NCBI GenBank assembly: GCA_016709225.1
Contig: JADJEE010000012.1
Coordinates: 2,895,501-2,959,500 of the forward strand
Direction of reading: 5' to 3'
Source of the DNA: Deltaproteobacteria bacterium
GTDB taxonomy: Bacteria > Myxococcota_A > Polyangia > Nannocystales > Nannocystaceae
Length of the DNA stretch: 64,000 nucleotides
Shown: positions 9,282 to 16,850 of the stretch, piece by piece
Layout: each line of letters starts with the position of its first letter
Numbering within the stretch: the stretch's first letter is position 1
Translations under genes and position numbers: made by a program
The notes under the pieces: model-generated
What the model saw: only the letters and a program-made list of their open reading frames with translations
Told to the model about the DNA's origin: nothing
Database searches by the model: none

Positions 9282-9760
9282 CAGGCCTGCGTGTACAGCT
9301 GCGCGGCGTCGCCCTCGCCTGCGCAGAACCACACGTTGCCGGTGCCATCGCAGCAGCCGACGCCGGTGATGCCCATGTTGCCACCGCAGTCGCCGCCTTC
9401 GACGAGGTCGATGCCGTCGGGACACGCGCTCGAGATCATCCCCGAGGGGTCCTCGCCCTCGCCGCCGCACACATAGCCCATCGGCACCGTCTTCTCGCCG
9501 GTGGCACCCCAGCCGCAGCCCGCGGGCCCGGCGGTGCCGCTGTCGGCGGCGCTGTCACTCGACGAGCCGGAGCTGGCGTCGGTACCCGCTGCGGTGGTGG
9601 CTGCGGTGGTGCCAGCGGTGCTGGCAGCGGTGGTGCCAGTGGTCGCGCTCGAAGCCGAGGCCGAGCTGCTACCGGAGTCGCCGGCGTCATCGCCGTTGTC
9701 GAGGATCACACACGCGGTCAGGACCAGGGATAGCGCGGCCGCAAGCGTAGGCTTCATCAT
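9278..9760 (-). CDS. Small secreted lipoprotein with Ser/Thr/Ala linker and Cys-rich C-terminal domain
   Basis: 160 aa from the ATG at 9760, where the sequence becomes MMKP followed by a hydrophobic segment. Lipobox LVLTAC near residue 17, then about 60 residues of Ser/Thr/Ala/Gly/Asp linker, then a compact glycine- and cysteine-rich domain of about 75 residues with eight cysteines and motifs such as GVGCCDGTGNVWFC. No known family recognised. The frame upstream to 9877 is Arg-rich and rejected. It converges on the acetyltransferase gene and shares 4 bp with it. The linker-plus-globular-domain plan recurs in several other lipoproteins of this window. Confidence 0.75.
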   Translation of the reverse strand: MMKPTLAAALSLVLTACVILDNGDDAGDSGSSSASASSATTGTTAASTAGTTAATTAAGTDASSGSSSDSAADSGTAGPAGCGWGATGEKTVPMGYVCGGEGEDPSGMISSACPDGIDLVEGGDCGGNMGITGVGCCDGTGNVWFCAGEGDAAQLYTQAC

Positions 9761-9843
9761 GTCGAAGGGAACTCCGTAGGTGCCTCGCGTCGAACGCCCA
9801 GGCGGGCGTGGGACGAAAGGCTCGTCGCGTGATTCGAATCGAT

Positions 9844-9860
9844 CGTCCGCTTGGCGGACG
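9844..9860. promoter_or_regulatory. Short perfect hairpin in a 262-bp intergenic region
   Basis: CGTCCGC-TTG-GCGGACG: a 7-bp stem with a 3-nt loop, 84 bp upstream of the lipoprotein start on the minus strand. Just beside it (9831-9840) is the 10-bp palindrome GATTCGAATC. No T-run follows, so it is not a standard terminator. Its role is unknown; it could lie in the 5' leader of the lipoprotein mRNA. Confidence 0.35.
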
Positions 9861-9969
9861 CGAGCCGCCGGCCACACGTGGCGCGGCGGGGAGTCGTCAT
9901 CGACGCGACAACGATGACGCTAGCACGCGCCGAGGCGCGGGCAACCCGGCGTGCGCGCGCCCGAAGACC

Positions 9970-9989
9970 CCCTGACATCGATGTCAGGG
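9970..9989. promoter_or_regulatory. Perfect 20-bp palindrome, probable operator of the folB operon
   Basis: CCCTGACATCGATGTCAGGG reads identically on both strands and has no loop, the form expected of a homodimeric repressor site (TGACA-N4-TGTCA core) rather than a terminator. It lies 33 bp before the GTG start of the FolB-cupin gene. The cognate regulator is not identifiable here. Confidence 0.6.
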
Positions 9990-10022
9990 CCGCGCGCGGT
10001 GGCGGTGCTATGTTGGCCGCCC

Positions 10023-10706
10023 GTGGCGCGCGATCGCATCGAGATCCAAGGCCTCACCGTCGAGTGCGTGATCGGCATCCTGCCCGCCGAGCGCGATCGC
10101 ACGCAGCCGCTCGAGGTGGGTTTGTCGCTGCTGCTCGACCTCGGCGAGGCCGGTCGCAGCGGCCGCATCGCTGACACCGTCGACTACGCCGTGGTGCACG
10201 AGCAGATCGCGGCGATGCTCGGATTCCGCCGCTACAAGCTGCTCGAGAACGCGGCCGAGGAGCTGGCGGCGATGCTGCTCGGCGTGCATCCGCGCATCGA
10301 TGCGGTCGAGCTCACGTTGATCAAGCCGCAGGCGCTCGCGCACGGCCGCAGCGCCGCGGTGACGATCTCGCGCTCGCGGGTGGACTATCCCCGTCGCAGC
10401 GAGGCCTCCCGCTTCGGTGAGGTCGAGGTCTTGCTCGAGACCCGCGAGGCCGGCCTGTATCTGTTGCATGTCGATCCCCGCGGCCGCATCCCGCGGCACC
10501 ATCACGAGGTGATGCGCGAGCTCGAGTGGCTGGTCGAGGGCGAGCTCGTGCAAGACGGCGCCGCCGTGGTGCCGTCGACGCCGCGCGAGTGGCCGCTGCA
10601 CCATCGCCACGCCTACGACAACCCGGCCGACGTCCGCGCGACGCTGTTCTGTTGCGACGTGCCGCCGTACATCCCGGCCGACGAGATCGACGAGGTCGCG
10701 CCGTGA
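10023..10706 (+). CDS. folB: Dihydroneopterin aldolase (FolB) fused to a C-terminal cupin domain
   Basis: 227 aa from the GTG at 10023, chosen because FolB proteins begin close to DRIEIQGL. Residues 1-120 are FolB: Glu23 (PAERDR), Tyr55 (TVDYAVVH), Glu75 (LLENAAEE) and Lys101 (LTLIKPQ) match the known active-site set for conversion of dihydroneopterin to 6-hydroxymethyl-dihydropterin in folate synthesis. Residues 145-215 form an extra domain fitting the cupin motif exactly: HHHEVMRELEWLVEG gives HxH(X4)E(X6)G with His159, His161, Glu166, Gly173, and a second half with PREWPLHHRH. Ordinary FolB is about 120 aa, so this is a fusion; the cupin role is unknown. The stop overlaps the next start (GTGA). 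Confidence 0.85.
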   Translation: MARDRIEIQGLTVECVIGILPAERDRTQPLEVGLSLLLDLGEAGRSGRIADTVDYAVVHEQIAAMLGFRRYKLLENAAEELAAMLLGVHPRIDAVELTLIKPQALAHGRSAAVTISRSRVDYPRRSEASRFGEVEVLLETREAGLYLLHVDPRGRIPRHHHEVMRELEWLVEGELVQDGAAVVPSTPREWPLHHRHAYDNPADVRATLFCCDVPPYIPADEIDEVAP

Positions 10707-11446
10707 GCGAGCTGGTGCTGGTGACCGGTGCGACCCGCGGCATCGGCCGCGAGATCGCGCGCTTGCTGGTCGGCATCGGCCACGGCGTGATCGCGATCTA
10801 TCGCCGCGACGAGGCCGCCGCCGCGGCGTTGGCCGCCGAGCTCGGCGAGCGCGTGCGCTGCATTCGCGCCGATCTCGGCGACGATGCCGAGGTCCATCGC
10901 GTGGTGATGGATCTCGCGCACGGCCCCGCGCTGTGTGGCGCCGTGTTGGCGGCCGGCACCGCCGTACACGCAGAGTTCGACGCGCCGACCCCGGCGCCCG
11001 GAGGCGCCGCCCACGATCCCCTCGATCGCATGCTGCACGACGATCTGCGCGCACCGTTGGTGTTGTTGCGGGCGCTGCTGCGCGCGCAGGCGCTGGCATC
11101 ACCGTCGTCGGTGGTGCTGCTCGGCAGCAACCTCGCGCGCCGCGGAGTGATCGGGCGCAGCCACTACGCCGCCGCCAAGGCCGGGCTCGAGGGGGCGATG
11201 CGATCGCTGGCCCGCGAGCTGGGTCCGCGACAGATTCGCATCAACACCGTCGCGCCCGGGCTCGTGCGCACCGACATGACCGCGGCGATCGGCGACGACG
11301 GCTTCGAGGCCTACGCGCGCACGGTGCCGCTGGGGCGCGTCGGCGTGCCGGCCGACATCGCGCCGCTGGTCGCATTCCTGCTCGGCGCGGGCGCACAGTA
11401 CATCACCGGCCAGAGCATCGACGTCGACGGTGGTTGGGGGGCGTGA
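10703..11446 (+). CDS. Short-chain dehydrogenase/reductase, FabG-like
   Basis: 247 aa from the GTG at 10703, which overlaps the folB stop (GTGA). NAD(P)-binding TGATRGIG (8-15), catalytic Ser142, Tyr155 and Lys159 (YAAAK), and the C-terminal GQSIDVDGGW typical of the classical SDR/FabG group. The residue aligning with the usual catalytic-tetrad Asn is Asp114, and the usual NNAG motif reads LAAG, both small departures. Position beside FolB raises the possibility of a pterin reductase such as FolM, but the FolM/PTR1-type TGX3RXG loop is not present, so 3-oxoacyl-ACP-reductase-like is the safer label. Confidence 0.85.
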   Translation: MSELVLVTGATRGIGREIARLLVGIGHGVIAIYRRDEAAAAALAAELGERVRCIRADLGDDAEVHRVVMDLAHGPALCGAVLAAGTAVHAEFDAPTPAPGGAAHDPLDRMLHDDLRAPLVLLRALLRAQALASPSSVVLLGSNLARRGVIGRSHYAAAKAGLEGAMRSLARELGPRQIRINTVAPGLVRTDMTAAIGDDGFEAYARTVPLGRVGVPADIAPLVAFLLGAGAQYITGQSIDVDGGWGA

Positions 11447-12279
11447 GCCCGCGTGACCGGCAGGCCGCGATCGGCGATGATCGGGCGGGCGTGAGCGACA
11501 TCGATGCCGGCGGTCTGCGGAGCGTCCGCGCCACTCGATACGTGCATCCGCTGCGCGAGGGCGGCTCGCTGCCGGCGTTGATCGAGGTCGACGGCGGCGA
11601 TCTGTTCGTCGCCAAGTGGCGCGGTGCGGGGCAGGGTGCCACCGCGTTGGTGGCGGAGGTCATCGTCGGGGTGCTGGCACGTGCGCTGGCGCTGCCGGTG
11701 CCGCAGCTCGCGATCCTCGAGCTCGGCGACGAGCTCGGCCGTACCGAGCGTGATCCGGAGATCGCCGAGCTGCTGCGCGCCAGCGTCGGCAGCAACTTCG
11801 GGCTGGGCTGGATCGCGGGCGCGATCGGCTACGACGCTGCCGCGCGCACACCGGTCGACGACGACCTGGCTGCGCGTATCGTGGCATTCGATGCCTACGT
11901 GATGAACGTCGACCGGACCGCGCGCAATCCCAACCTGCTGTGGGCGCAGGAGCAGCTGTGGCTCATCGATCACGGGGCGGCGCTCTACTGGCACCACGGC
12001 TGGGACGGCGCGCTCGATCGCCCCGCGCGGCGCTTCGAGCGGGTGAAGGACCACGTGCTGCTGCCGCAGGCCGGTGATCTCGCGGCCGCCGGCGCGTGGC
12101 TCGTGGCCGCGATCGACGACGCGGTGCTCGAGGCCGCGGTGCGGGCAGTGCCCGCGGCGTGGCTGGCATCCGATGACGTCGACGCGCGGCGGGCGGCCTA
12201 TCTCGCGATGCTGCGAGCGCGCCGCGACCAGGCTGCGGCATTCGTCGAGGAGGCAGTGCGTGCCCGCGCGGGTGTTTGA
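11443..12279 (+). CDS. HipA-like kinase (HipA_2 type)
   Basis: 278 aa from the GTG at 11443 that overlaps the SDR stop (GTGA); a second GTG at 11491 is an alternative start. The protein matches HipA-like kinases in layout: LFVAKWRGAGQG with the ATP-binding Lys58, LALPVPQL, FGLGWI, the catalytic loop FDAYVMNVDRTARNPN (Asp157, Asn162/164) and the metal-binding LWLIDHG (Asp176). Family members pair with a DUF3037 protein, as here. Unlike true HipA there is no HipB antitoxin or HTH partner nearby, so this is not a classical toxin-antitoxin locus. The substrate is unknown. Adjacent overlaps on both sides indicate one operon. Confidence 0.82.
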   Translation: MSPRDRQAAIGDDRAGVSDIDAGGLRSVRATRYVHPLREGGSLPALIEVDGGDLFVAKWRGAGQGATALVAEVIVGVLARALALPVPQLAILELGDELGRTERDPEIAELLRASVGSNFGLGWIAGAIGYDAAARTPVDDDLAARIVAFDAYVMNVDRTARNPNLLWAQEQLWLIDHGAALYWHHGWDGALDRPARRFERVKDHVLLPQAGDLAAAGAWLVAAIDDAVLEAAVRAVPAAWLASDDVDARRAAYLAMLRARRDQAAAFVEEAVRARAGV

Positions 12280-12646
12280 GGCCGCGACGATTCGCGTGGT
12301 GCCGCGGATCGATCGCGAGGAGTTCATCAACGTCGGCGTGGTGCTGCACAGCCCCGAGGCCGCGTTCCTCGACTGCCGTGTCGAGCTCGATGGCGCACGG
12401 CTGGCCGCACTGGCGCCGAGGCTGTCGTGCGCGATGGTGGAGCGACACATGCAGGCGTTCGTGGCGGTGTGCCGCGGCGAGCGCGGGGCCGGGCCGATCG
12501 CCGCGCTGCCCCGCGGTGAGCGCTTCCACTGGCTGGTGGCGCCGCGCAGCGCGATGATCCAGACCTCGGCGGTGCACGCCGGGGTCGCCGACGACCCCGC
12601 CGCCGCGCTGGAGCGATTGTTCCGCGCGCAGGTCGGGCCGGTGTAA
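12260..12646 (+). CDS. DUF3037 family protein
   Basis: 128 aa. The GTG at 12260 is preceded by the only textbook Shine-Dalgarno in the operon (AGGAGG ending at 12253, 6-nt spacing), which fixes the start inside the last 20 bp of the HipA-like gene. Family hallmarks: EEFINVGVVLHSPEA near residue 17 and the C-terminal WLVAPRSAMIQTS, VHAGVADDP, LERLF. Function is unknown. DUF3037 genes commonly sit directly downstream of HipA-like kinase genes, so the pair probably acts together, perhaps as kinase and regulator or substrate (inference). Confidence 0.82.
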   Translation: MPARVFEAATIRVVPRIDREEFINVGVVLHSPEAAFLDCRVELDGARLAALAPRLSCAMVERHMQAFVAVCRGERGAGPIAALPRGERFHWLVAPRSAMIQTSAVHAGVADDPAAALERLFRAQVGPV

Positions 12647-12671
12647 GCCCGCGCGGCGGCGCCGGCGTTCG

Positions 12672-13238
12672 GTGGGCATGCCTCGGCCCCGGCGCGTGCT
12701 CGAGTTGGTTGCGGTCGCGCTGGCGCTCTTCGCATCGATCGCGACCAGCCCGCGTCGCTGGTCGGTCGAGTCCCCCGAGCTCGCGGTCGCGCCCTCGCAG
12801 CTGTCCGAGGCCACGCCGCTCGGTCAGCGGATGTTCGTGGTGACGGTGTCGCCCGAGATCGTCGCGCGCGAGCTACCGCTGCACCTGAGACTGCGGGGCG
12901 AGTTGCTGTGGGACAGCAGCGATCCCGCGGCGAGCTCGGTGCTGCATCTCGAGGTCGAGGGCGCCAAGTGGTACGAGGATGACAGCGGTCGCTTCGACGT
13001 CGTGGTGCGTCCGGGCGCGCCGGTCGTGATCGACCGCGGCGGGACCATCGATCTCGCCGGTTGCCCGGCCGATGAGCCCTGCCGTCGCACCGTCGTGGTG
13101 CGGCACCGGTGGGAGCAGCCGGCGGACGTGGCGTCGCTGGCGTGGCGCGCGAGCGTCTCGATCTCCGACGTCCAGCGCAACCGTCGCGATCGCGAGCCGC
13201 AGCACGAGGGTGCACTGCAGATCACCGAGGTGGAGTGA
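12672..13238 (+). CDS. Signal-anchored hypothetical protein
   Basis: 188 aa from a GTG at 12672 (an ATG two codons later is equally good). A hydrophobic N-terminal segment (about residues 8-24) suggests a signal peptide or anchor. The rest is a beta-rich domain of about 150 residues with strands such as QRMFVVTVSP, LHLRLRGELLW and RRTVVVRHRW, and two cysteines close together (GCPADEPC) that could form a disulphide. No family recognised. It follows the DUF3037 gene by 25 bp and precedes a small membrane protein by 10 bp, so it may extend the folB operon. Confidence 0.65.
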   Translation: MGMPRPRRVLELVAVALALFASIATSPRRWSVESPELAVAPSQLSEATPLGQRMFVVTVSPEIVARELPLHLRLRGELLWDSSDPAASSVLHLEVEGAKWYEDDSGRFDVVVRPGAPVVIDRGGTIDLAGCPADEPCRRTVVVRHRWEQPADVASLAWRASVSISDVQRNRRDREPQHEGALQITEVE

Positions 13239-13248
13239 GCCAACGGCC

Positions 13249-13920
13249 ATGGGTCGCTCACCGCTGGCACACCCGCTGTCGCTGCTCGCGATCGCCGTGT
13301 TGATCGTCAACGACCACCTGCTCAAGTGGGTGTGGCCGGGCGTCGTCACCGGCAAGCTGTCGGACTTCGCGGGGCTGGTGTGCTTTCCCTTGCTGCTGCT
13401 GGCGTTGATCGAGCCGTGGTGCCGGCGCAGCTGCGACCGACGCCTCGCCGGGCTCGTCGCGGGCCTCACGGCGCTTTGCTTCGCGATGGTGAAGACATGG
13501 CCGCCGGCCAACCACGCCTACGCCGTCGCCTGGGGTCTGCTGCAGTGGCCGGGCGCGGCGGTGCAGGCGTGGCTCGCCGGCTCGCCCACGCCGCCGCGCT
13601 TCGAGGTCGAGTGCGTGCGTGACCCGACCGACCTGATCGCGTTGCCCTCGGTATTGGTTGCGGTGTGGCTGGTGCCGTCAGTCCCACTTGCCGTCGATGC
13701 ACGTCAGCGTCGCGCCGCCCGGGAACGCGGAGTCGCAGATCTCCCCGTCCTGCGCGCATGCGTCGTTGGGCACCGGCGCGTCGGCGCACGCCACGGGGTC
13801 GGTGCAGATCCCTCCGCCGACGAAGTTCCAGCGATCGTCGGTGCAGACGAAGTTGCGCGTGCCGCAGTCGGTCGGTACGCCGCACCAGCGGTCGGGGTCG
13901 TCGCACGGCTTGTCCGATAG
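13249..13920 (+). CDS. Small polytopic membrane protein with antisense C-terminal extension
   Basis: The frame starts at the ATG at 13249 (223 codons). Residues 1-143 are a coherent membrane protein: HPLSLLAIAVLIVNDHLLKW, then VTGKLSDFAGLVCFPLLLLA, a further helix, and DPTDLIALPSVLVAVWLVP. From 13678 on, the frame has no stop and runs 243 bp antisense to the convergent lipoprotein gene, giving Arg/Ala-rich sequence that looks like shadow translation. The native product probably ends near 13680 and the stop has been lost, or the overlap is real. Function unknown; the conserved feel of the NDH-K and GKLSDF motifs suggests an uncharacterised membrane family. Confidence 0.65.
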   Translation: MGRSPLAHPLSLLAIAVLIVNDHLLKWVWPGVVTGKLSDFAGLVCFPLLLLALIEPWCRRSCDRRLAGLVAGLTALCFAMVKTWPPANHAYAVAWGLLQWPGAAVQAWLAGSPTPPRFEVECVRDPTDLIALPSVLVAVWLVPSVPLAVDARQRRAARERGVADLPVLRACVVGHRRVGARHGVGADPSADEVPAIVGADEVARAAVGRYAAPAVGVVARLVR

Positions 13921-14451
13921 CGGCGCGGCCTGCATGCAGTACTGCTCGGTGCACAGCGCGTGGGCAACCCAGGTGTAGCCCTCGCACTCGAGCACATCGA
14001 GGCAATCGCCGTCGGGGTCGCAGGGCTCGGGGCTGAGCTCGAAGTCGCAGTCGTCGCCGTCCGCTGGTCCTTCCTCGCACGCGATCGGCGTCCCGCCGCA
14101 GCCGCTGCCGTCGATCTGCACCCACGCGCCGCCCTGGCATTCGTAGAGCCATGATCCGCAGTCGTCGCCGTAGCTGCACTGCGCGCCGGGGGTCTCGCAG
14201 CTCTCGCCCCCGGCCACCGCGAGGCACGCATCGCCGCCGCCGCTGGTGTCGTTGCCGCTGGTGCTCGGGCCCATCGACGTGCCCGACCCCGACGAACCGC
14301 CCGCGGTCGTACTGCCACCGCTGCCACTGCCACCGCCACTGCCATCCATGCTCCCGTGCTCGTTGCCGATCGGCTCCGAGGCGAGCGAGCACGCCGTCAC
14401 CCACGCCACCATCACGCCAGCCAGTCCACGTTCCAACATCCAACGGTCCAT
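13678..14451 (-). CDS. Cys-rich secreted lipoprotein with Gly/Ser linker
   Basis: 257 aa from the ATG at 14451 (an ATG at 14439 is an alternative). Signal peptide with lipobox VTAC, a Gly/Ser/Thr linker of about 50 residues, then a domain rich in cysteine, Asp and Trp built of loosely repeated units: GDDCGSWLYECQGGAWV, DCLDVLECEGYTWV, TDCGTRNFVCTDDRWNF, ATLTCIDGKWD. Each unit has two cysteines before a Trp-containing strand, suggesting disulphide-stabilised modules on the cell surface. No named family. It overlaps the convergent membrane-protein frame by 243 bp. Confidence 0.75.
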   Translation of the reverse strand: MDRWMLERGLAGVMVAWVTACSLASEPIGNEHGSMDGSGGGSGSGGSTTAGGSSGSGTSMGPSTSGNDTSGGGDACLAVAGGESCETPGAQCSYGDDCGSWLYECQGGAWVQIDGSGCGGTPIACEEGPADGDDCDFELSPEPCDPDGDCLDVLECEGYTWVAHALCTEQYCMQAAPLSDKPCDDPDRWCGVPTDCGTRNFVCTDDRWNFVGGGICTDPVACADAPVPNDACAQDGEICDSAFPGGATLTCIDGKWD

Positions 14452-14489
14452 GTGCTTGGGTTGTCCGGGTCGGACCCGTTCCAGCTCCG

Positions 14490-15239
14490 TCATCGCACGA
14501 ATTCGCAGGCCTCGCGCACGCGGGTCCGCAGCGCCGCGCTCGCGTGGCCGCGCGCGAACTCGGCGGCGATGGCCTTGCCGGCCGCGGGGCTGCGACGGCA
14601 GCGGCCGATCGCGGCCAGCGCGTCGCGCTCGGGCACGAGTGCACCGGCGGCGAAGTCCCGGCGGTGGGTCTCGACGAGTGCGAGCGCGCCAGCGATGTCG
14701 TCGTCGGCGAGGGCCTGCCAGGCGCGCGAGAGCAGTGCGCGTTCGGCCGCGAGGTCGCCGGGCCCGATCGCCGCAGGGACCTCGTCGGGCGGCGCAGCGT
14801 CGACGCTGCCGGACACCGCCACCCGTGGTCTCGGCCGCTTGGTCGGCGTGGGCGATGACGTCGTCGGGCTCGCGCTGGCGGCGGTGGACGTCGCCGTCGC
14901 GACCGGGAGCTCCGCCGGTGCGATCGTGGCAGCGGCGCTCGCCGGCGCGTCGTCGTGTGCGCGGCGATCGCTGGCCTGGTCGTGGGCCGGCACGGCACCC
15001 GCCAGCGCGGTGGGGCGCCACGCCGCCGCGAGCCCCCACGCGAGTAGACACGCCGCCGCCACTGCGCACGCGATCAACACGGTGGCCGCGGTGGCGCGCC
15101 GCGAACGTGCGCGCCGGAGCCCGAGCGCCACGCGCTCCATCGCGTCGGGTGACATCGTGTGCAGGTCGACGTAGCGCGCCAGCAGCTCGCGGGCGTGCTC
15201 GGGCAGCGCGGTCGGCTCGCCGTGCTCACGCGGGTTCAT
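14490..15239 (-). CDS. Membrane protein downstream of ECF sigma factor (possible anti-sigma factor)
   Basis: 249 aa. The ATG at 15239 overlaps the sigma-factor stop (ATGA). Residues 1-48 are a soluble N-terminal part (PEHARELLARYVDLHTMSPDAMERV), followed by one transmembrane helix (about 51-75), an Ala/Ser/Thr/Pro-rich stretch, and a C-terminal helical region (AWQALADDDIAGALALVETH) with a tetratricopeptide-like look. The cytoplasmic head, single helix and coupling to a sigma gene fit an anti-sigma factor, but the zinc-finger HxxxCxxC motif is absent, so the assignment rests on position and topology. Confidence 0.72.
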   Translation of the reverse strand: MNPREHGEPTALPEHARELLARYVDLHTMSPDAMERVALGLRRARSRRATAATVLIACAVAAACLLAWGLAAAWRPTALAGAVPAHDQASDRRAHDDAPASAAATIAPAELPVATATSTAASASPTTSSPTPTKRPRPRVAVSGSVDAAPPDEVPAAIGPGDLAAERALLSRAWQALADDDIAGALALVETHRRDFAAGALVPERDALAAIGRCRRSPAAGKAIAAEFARGHASAALRTRVREACEFVR

Positions 15240-15772
15240 GGCGCCTCCGCGGCGACGAAGCCGTTCGCCTCGAGGTGCTCGACGAAGCGCTTGCGCGCGA
15301 GTCGCAGCCGCGAGTAGACGGCCGCCAGCTCGATGCCCAGCATCGCTGCGACCTCGGGTCCGCGCAGGCCTTCGATGTCGACCAGCGCGAAGACCTCGCG
15401 GTGGTGGGGCTCGAGGCCGTCGAGGAACGCGCCCACGATGCGACGTGCGTCGGCGCGTGCGAGCGCGACATCGGGGGCCTCGAGTGCGCCGCCGGGCTCG
15501 AGCACCACCAGCTTGCGGTCGGCGCGTGCACGGCCGCGGCGGAGGTTCGACGCGATGCCGCGGGCGATGCCGTGCAGCCACCCCCGTCGCGAGCCCCGTG
15601 ACGCATCGAACTCGGGCCAGCGTCGCTGCGCGACCAGGAACACCTCCTGCACTGCGTCCTCGGCCGTGTCCGCGGGGACCCCGAGTCGCTGCACGGCGCG
15701 CCACACGAAGCCGGCGTCGGCGCGGTACGCCGCCGCGAGGGCGTCATCATCGGGCGCTGGCTCGCGTGCCAT
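15236..15772 (-). CDS. ECF-type RNA polymerase sigma factor
   Basis: 178 aa. Region 2 is seen as DTAEDAVQEVFLVAQRR and the following Trp-containing stretch (RGWLHGIARGIASNLRR); region 4 as PHHREVFALVDIEGLRGPEV and the helix-turn-helix MLGIELAAVYSRLRLARKR. It redirects RNA polymerase to a specific promoter set, usually for envelope or stress responses. It lies 7 bp downstream of the gene at 15780-16850 and overlaps by 4 bp the likely anti-sigma gene, so three genes form an operon. Confidence 0.9.
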   Translation of the reverse strand: MAREPAPDDDALAAAYRADAGFVWRAVQRLGVPADTAEDAVQEVFLVAQRRWPEFDASRGSRRGWLHGIARGIASNLRRGRARADRKLVVLEPGGALEAPDVALARADARRIVGAFLDGLEPHHREVFALVDIEGLRGPEVAAMLGIELAAVYSRLRLARKRFVEHLEANGFVAAEAP

Positions 15773-15779
15773 GGCGGGC

Positions 15780-16850
15780 TCACCTCCCCGGTTGTCCGGC
15801 TCGCGGGGTTTCCAGCGCGGTCGGGTTGCGATGACGCCAGTGCAGCCCGCAGGTGGTCGCGAACGCGACCTGGCCCACGCGGTCGATGTCGCCCGAGGGC
15901 ACGCTCGCGAAGCCGCCGTGCACGGCGACCCACGACACGTCGACGGTGCAGCCGAGGCCGACCCGCCAAGCGAGCCAGCCGATCACGCCCACACCGACGC
16001 CGACGCCGAGCCAGGGCTGCCGCGCGCGCCGGGGGTCGAGGGCGCCGACGCCCTCGGCGTGCACGAGGCCCGACTGGACCAGCCCGCACAGTGGCGCGTC
16101 GAGGCGCCCGCGCGAGAGCACACCACAGCCACGCACGCCCACGGACCACAGCTGCGCGACCAGTCCGACGTCAGGGTTTGCGCGGGAGTCGAGGCGCCGC
16201 GGTGTCCACTCGTGGGCTTCGAGCTCCAGCCGCCAGCGGCGGCCGAGGATCCCGACGCCGAGCCCGACCACGGCCGTGATGCGCGGCGAAGGCCCGAGTC
16301 CGAAGCCCGCGACCACATGGCCGGTCGCCGCGATCGGTGCGCGACGCGATCGGCCGTTCGAGCGCGACGGCGTACGCGTCGTGGGTGTCGCGATCGTCGT
16401 GCCGACGTACGACGACGACCGCGCGGCCTCGTGTGCGCGGTCGCTGCCGAGCAGGCGCTCGACCTCGGGTGGCGTTGCGTTCACCGGCGTCGTGTCGGCC
16501 GTGGACACGCGCGGGTCGATCGCGACCGCGGCGAGGAAGGCGGCCGTGCGTGCGAGCTCGAGGCAATCGTCGTGCTCGAGCTCGCGGGGCTCGAGGTCAT
16601 CGTCGAACCACACCCGCAGGCGGTAACCGCCATCTTGGCCGTCGATCTCGGCGCGCATGCGCAGTGGTTCGCGCTGCTCCGGCGAGCGAGCGCCGACGGT
16701 CTCGCGCACCTGTTGCTGCACGAATGACGCGTCGGGACACTGCGTGGGCGCCTGCCACCGTAGCTCCACCGGGTCACCGATCTGCGACAGCAGCAGCGCG
16801 CTCGCATGCCACGTCATCCACCCCATCGCGAACGGCACGTCAGCCAGCAT
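15780..16850 (-). CDS. Hypothetical protein, possibly exported, first gene of an ECF sigma operon
   Basis: 356 aa from the ATG at 16850 (an ATG at 16826 is an alternative). The N-terminus WMTWHASALLLS is a weak signal sequence. The first domain contains VELRWQAPTQCPDASFV, a pattern seen at the start of many myxobacterial envelope proteins, followed by RLRVWFDDDLEPRELEHDDC. The second half is rich in alternating Gly/Val/Leu strands (GHVVAGFGLGPSPRITAVVG, WLGVGVGVGVIGWLAWRVG) suggestive of a small membrane-embedded beta-barrel. Sigma-factor gene starts 7 bp downstream. No family could be named. Confidence 0.68.
   Translation of the reverse strand: MLADVPFAMGWMTWHASALLLSQIGDPVELRWQAPTQCPDASFVQQQVRETVGARSPEQREPLRMRAEIDGQDGGYRLRVWFDDDLEPRELEHDDCLELARTAAFLAAVAIDPRVSTADTTPVNATPPEVERLLGSDRAHEAARSSSYVGTTIATPTTRTPSRSNGRSRRAPIAATGHVVAGFGLGPSPRITAVVGLGVGILGRRWRLELEAHEWTPRRLDSRANPDVGLVAQLWSVGVRGCGVLSRGRLDAPLCGLVQSGLVHAEGVGALDPRRARQPWLGVGVGVGVIGWLAWRVGLGCTVDVSWVAVHGGFASVPSGDIDRVGQVAFATTCGLHWRHRNPTALETPRAGQPGR

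Noticed and set aside
9831..9840. GATTCGAATC resembling a tRNA T-loop
   Set aside because: No acceptor stem or anticodon arm could be fitted around it; it is a simple palindrome.
11443..12646. HipA-like gene as a classical toxin-antitoxin module
   Set aside because: There is no HTH HipB partner, and its neighbour is DUF3037, a different, non-TA association.
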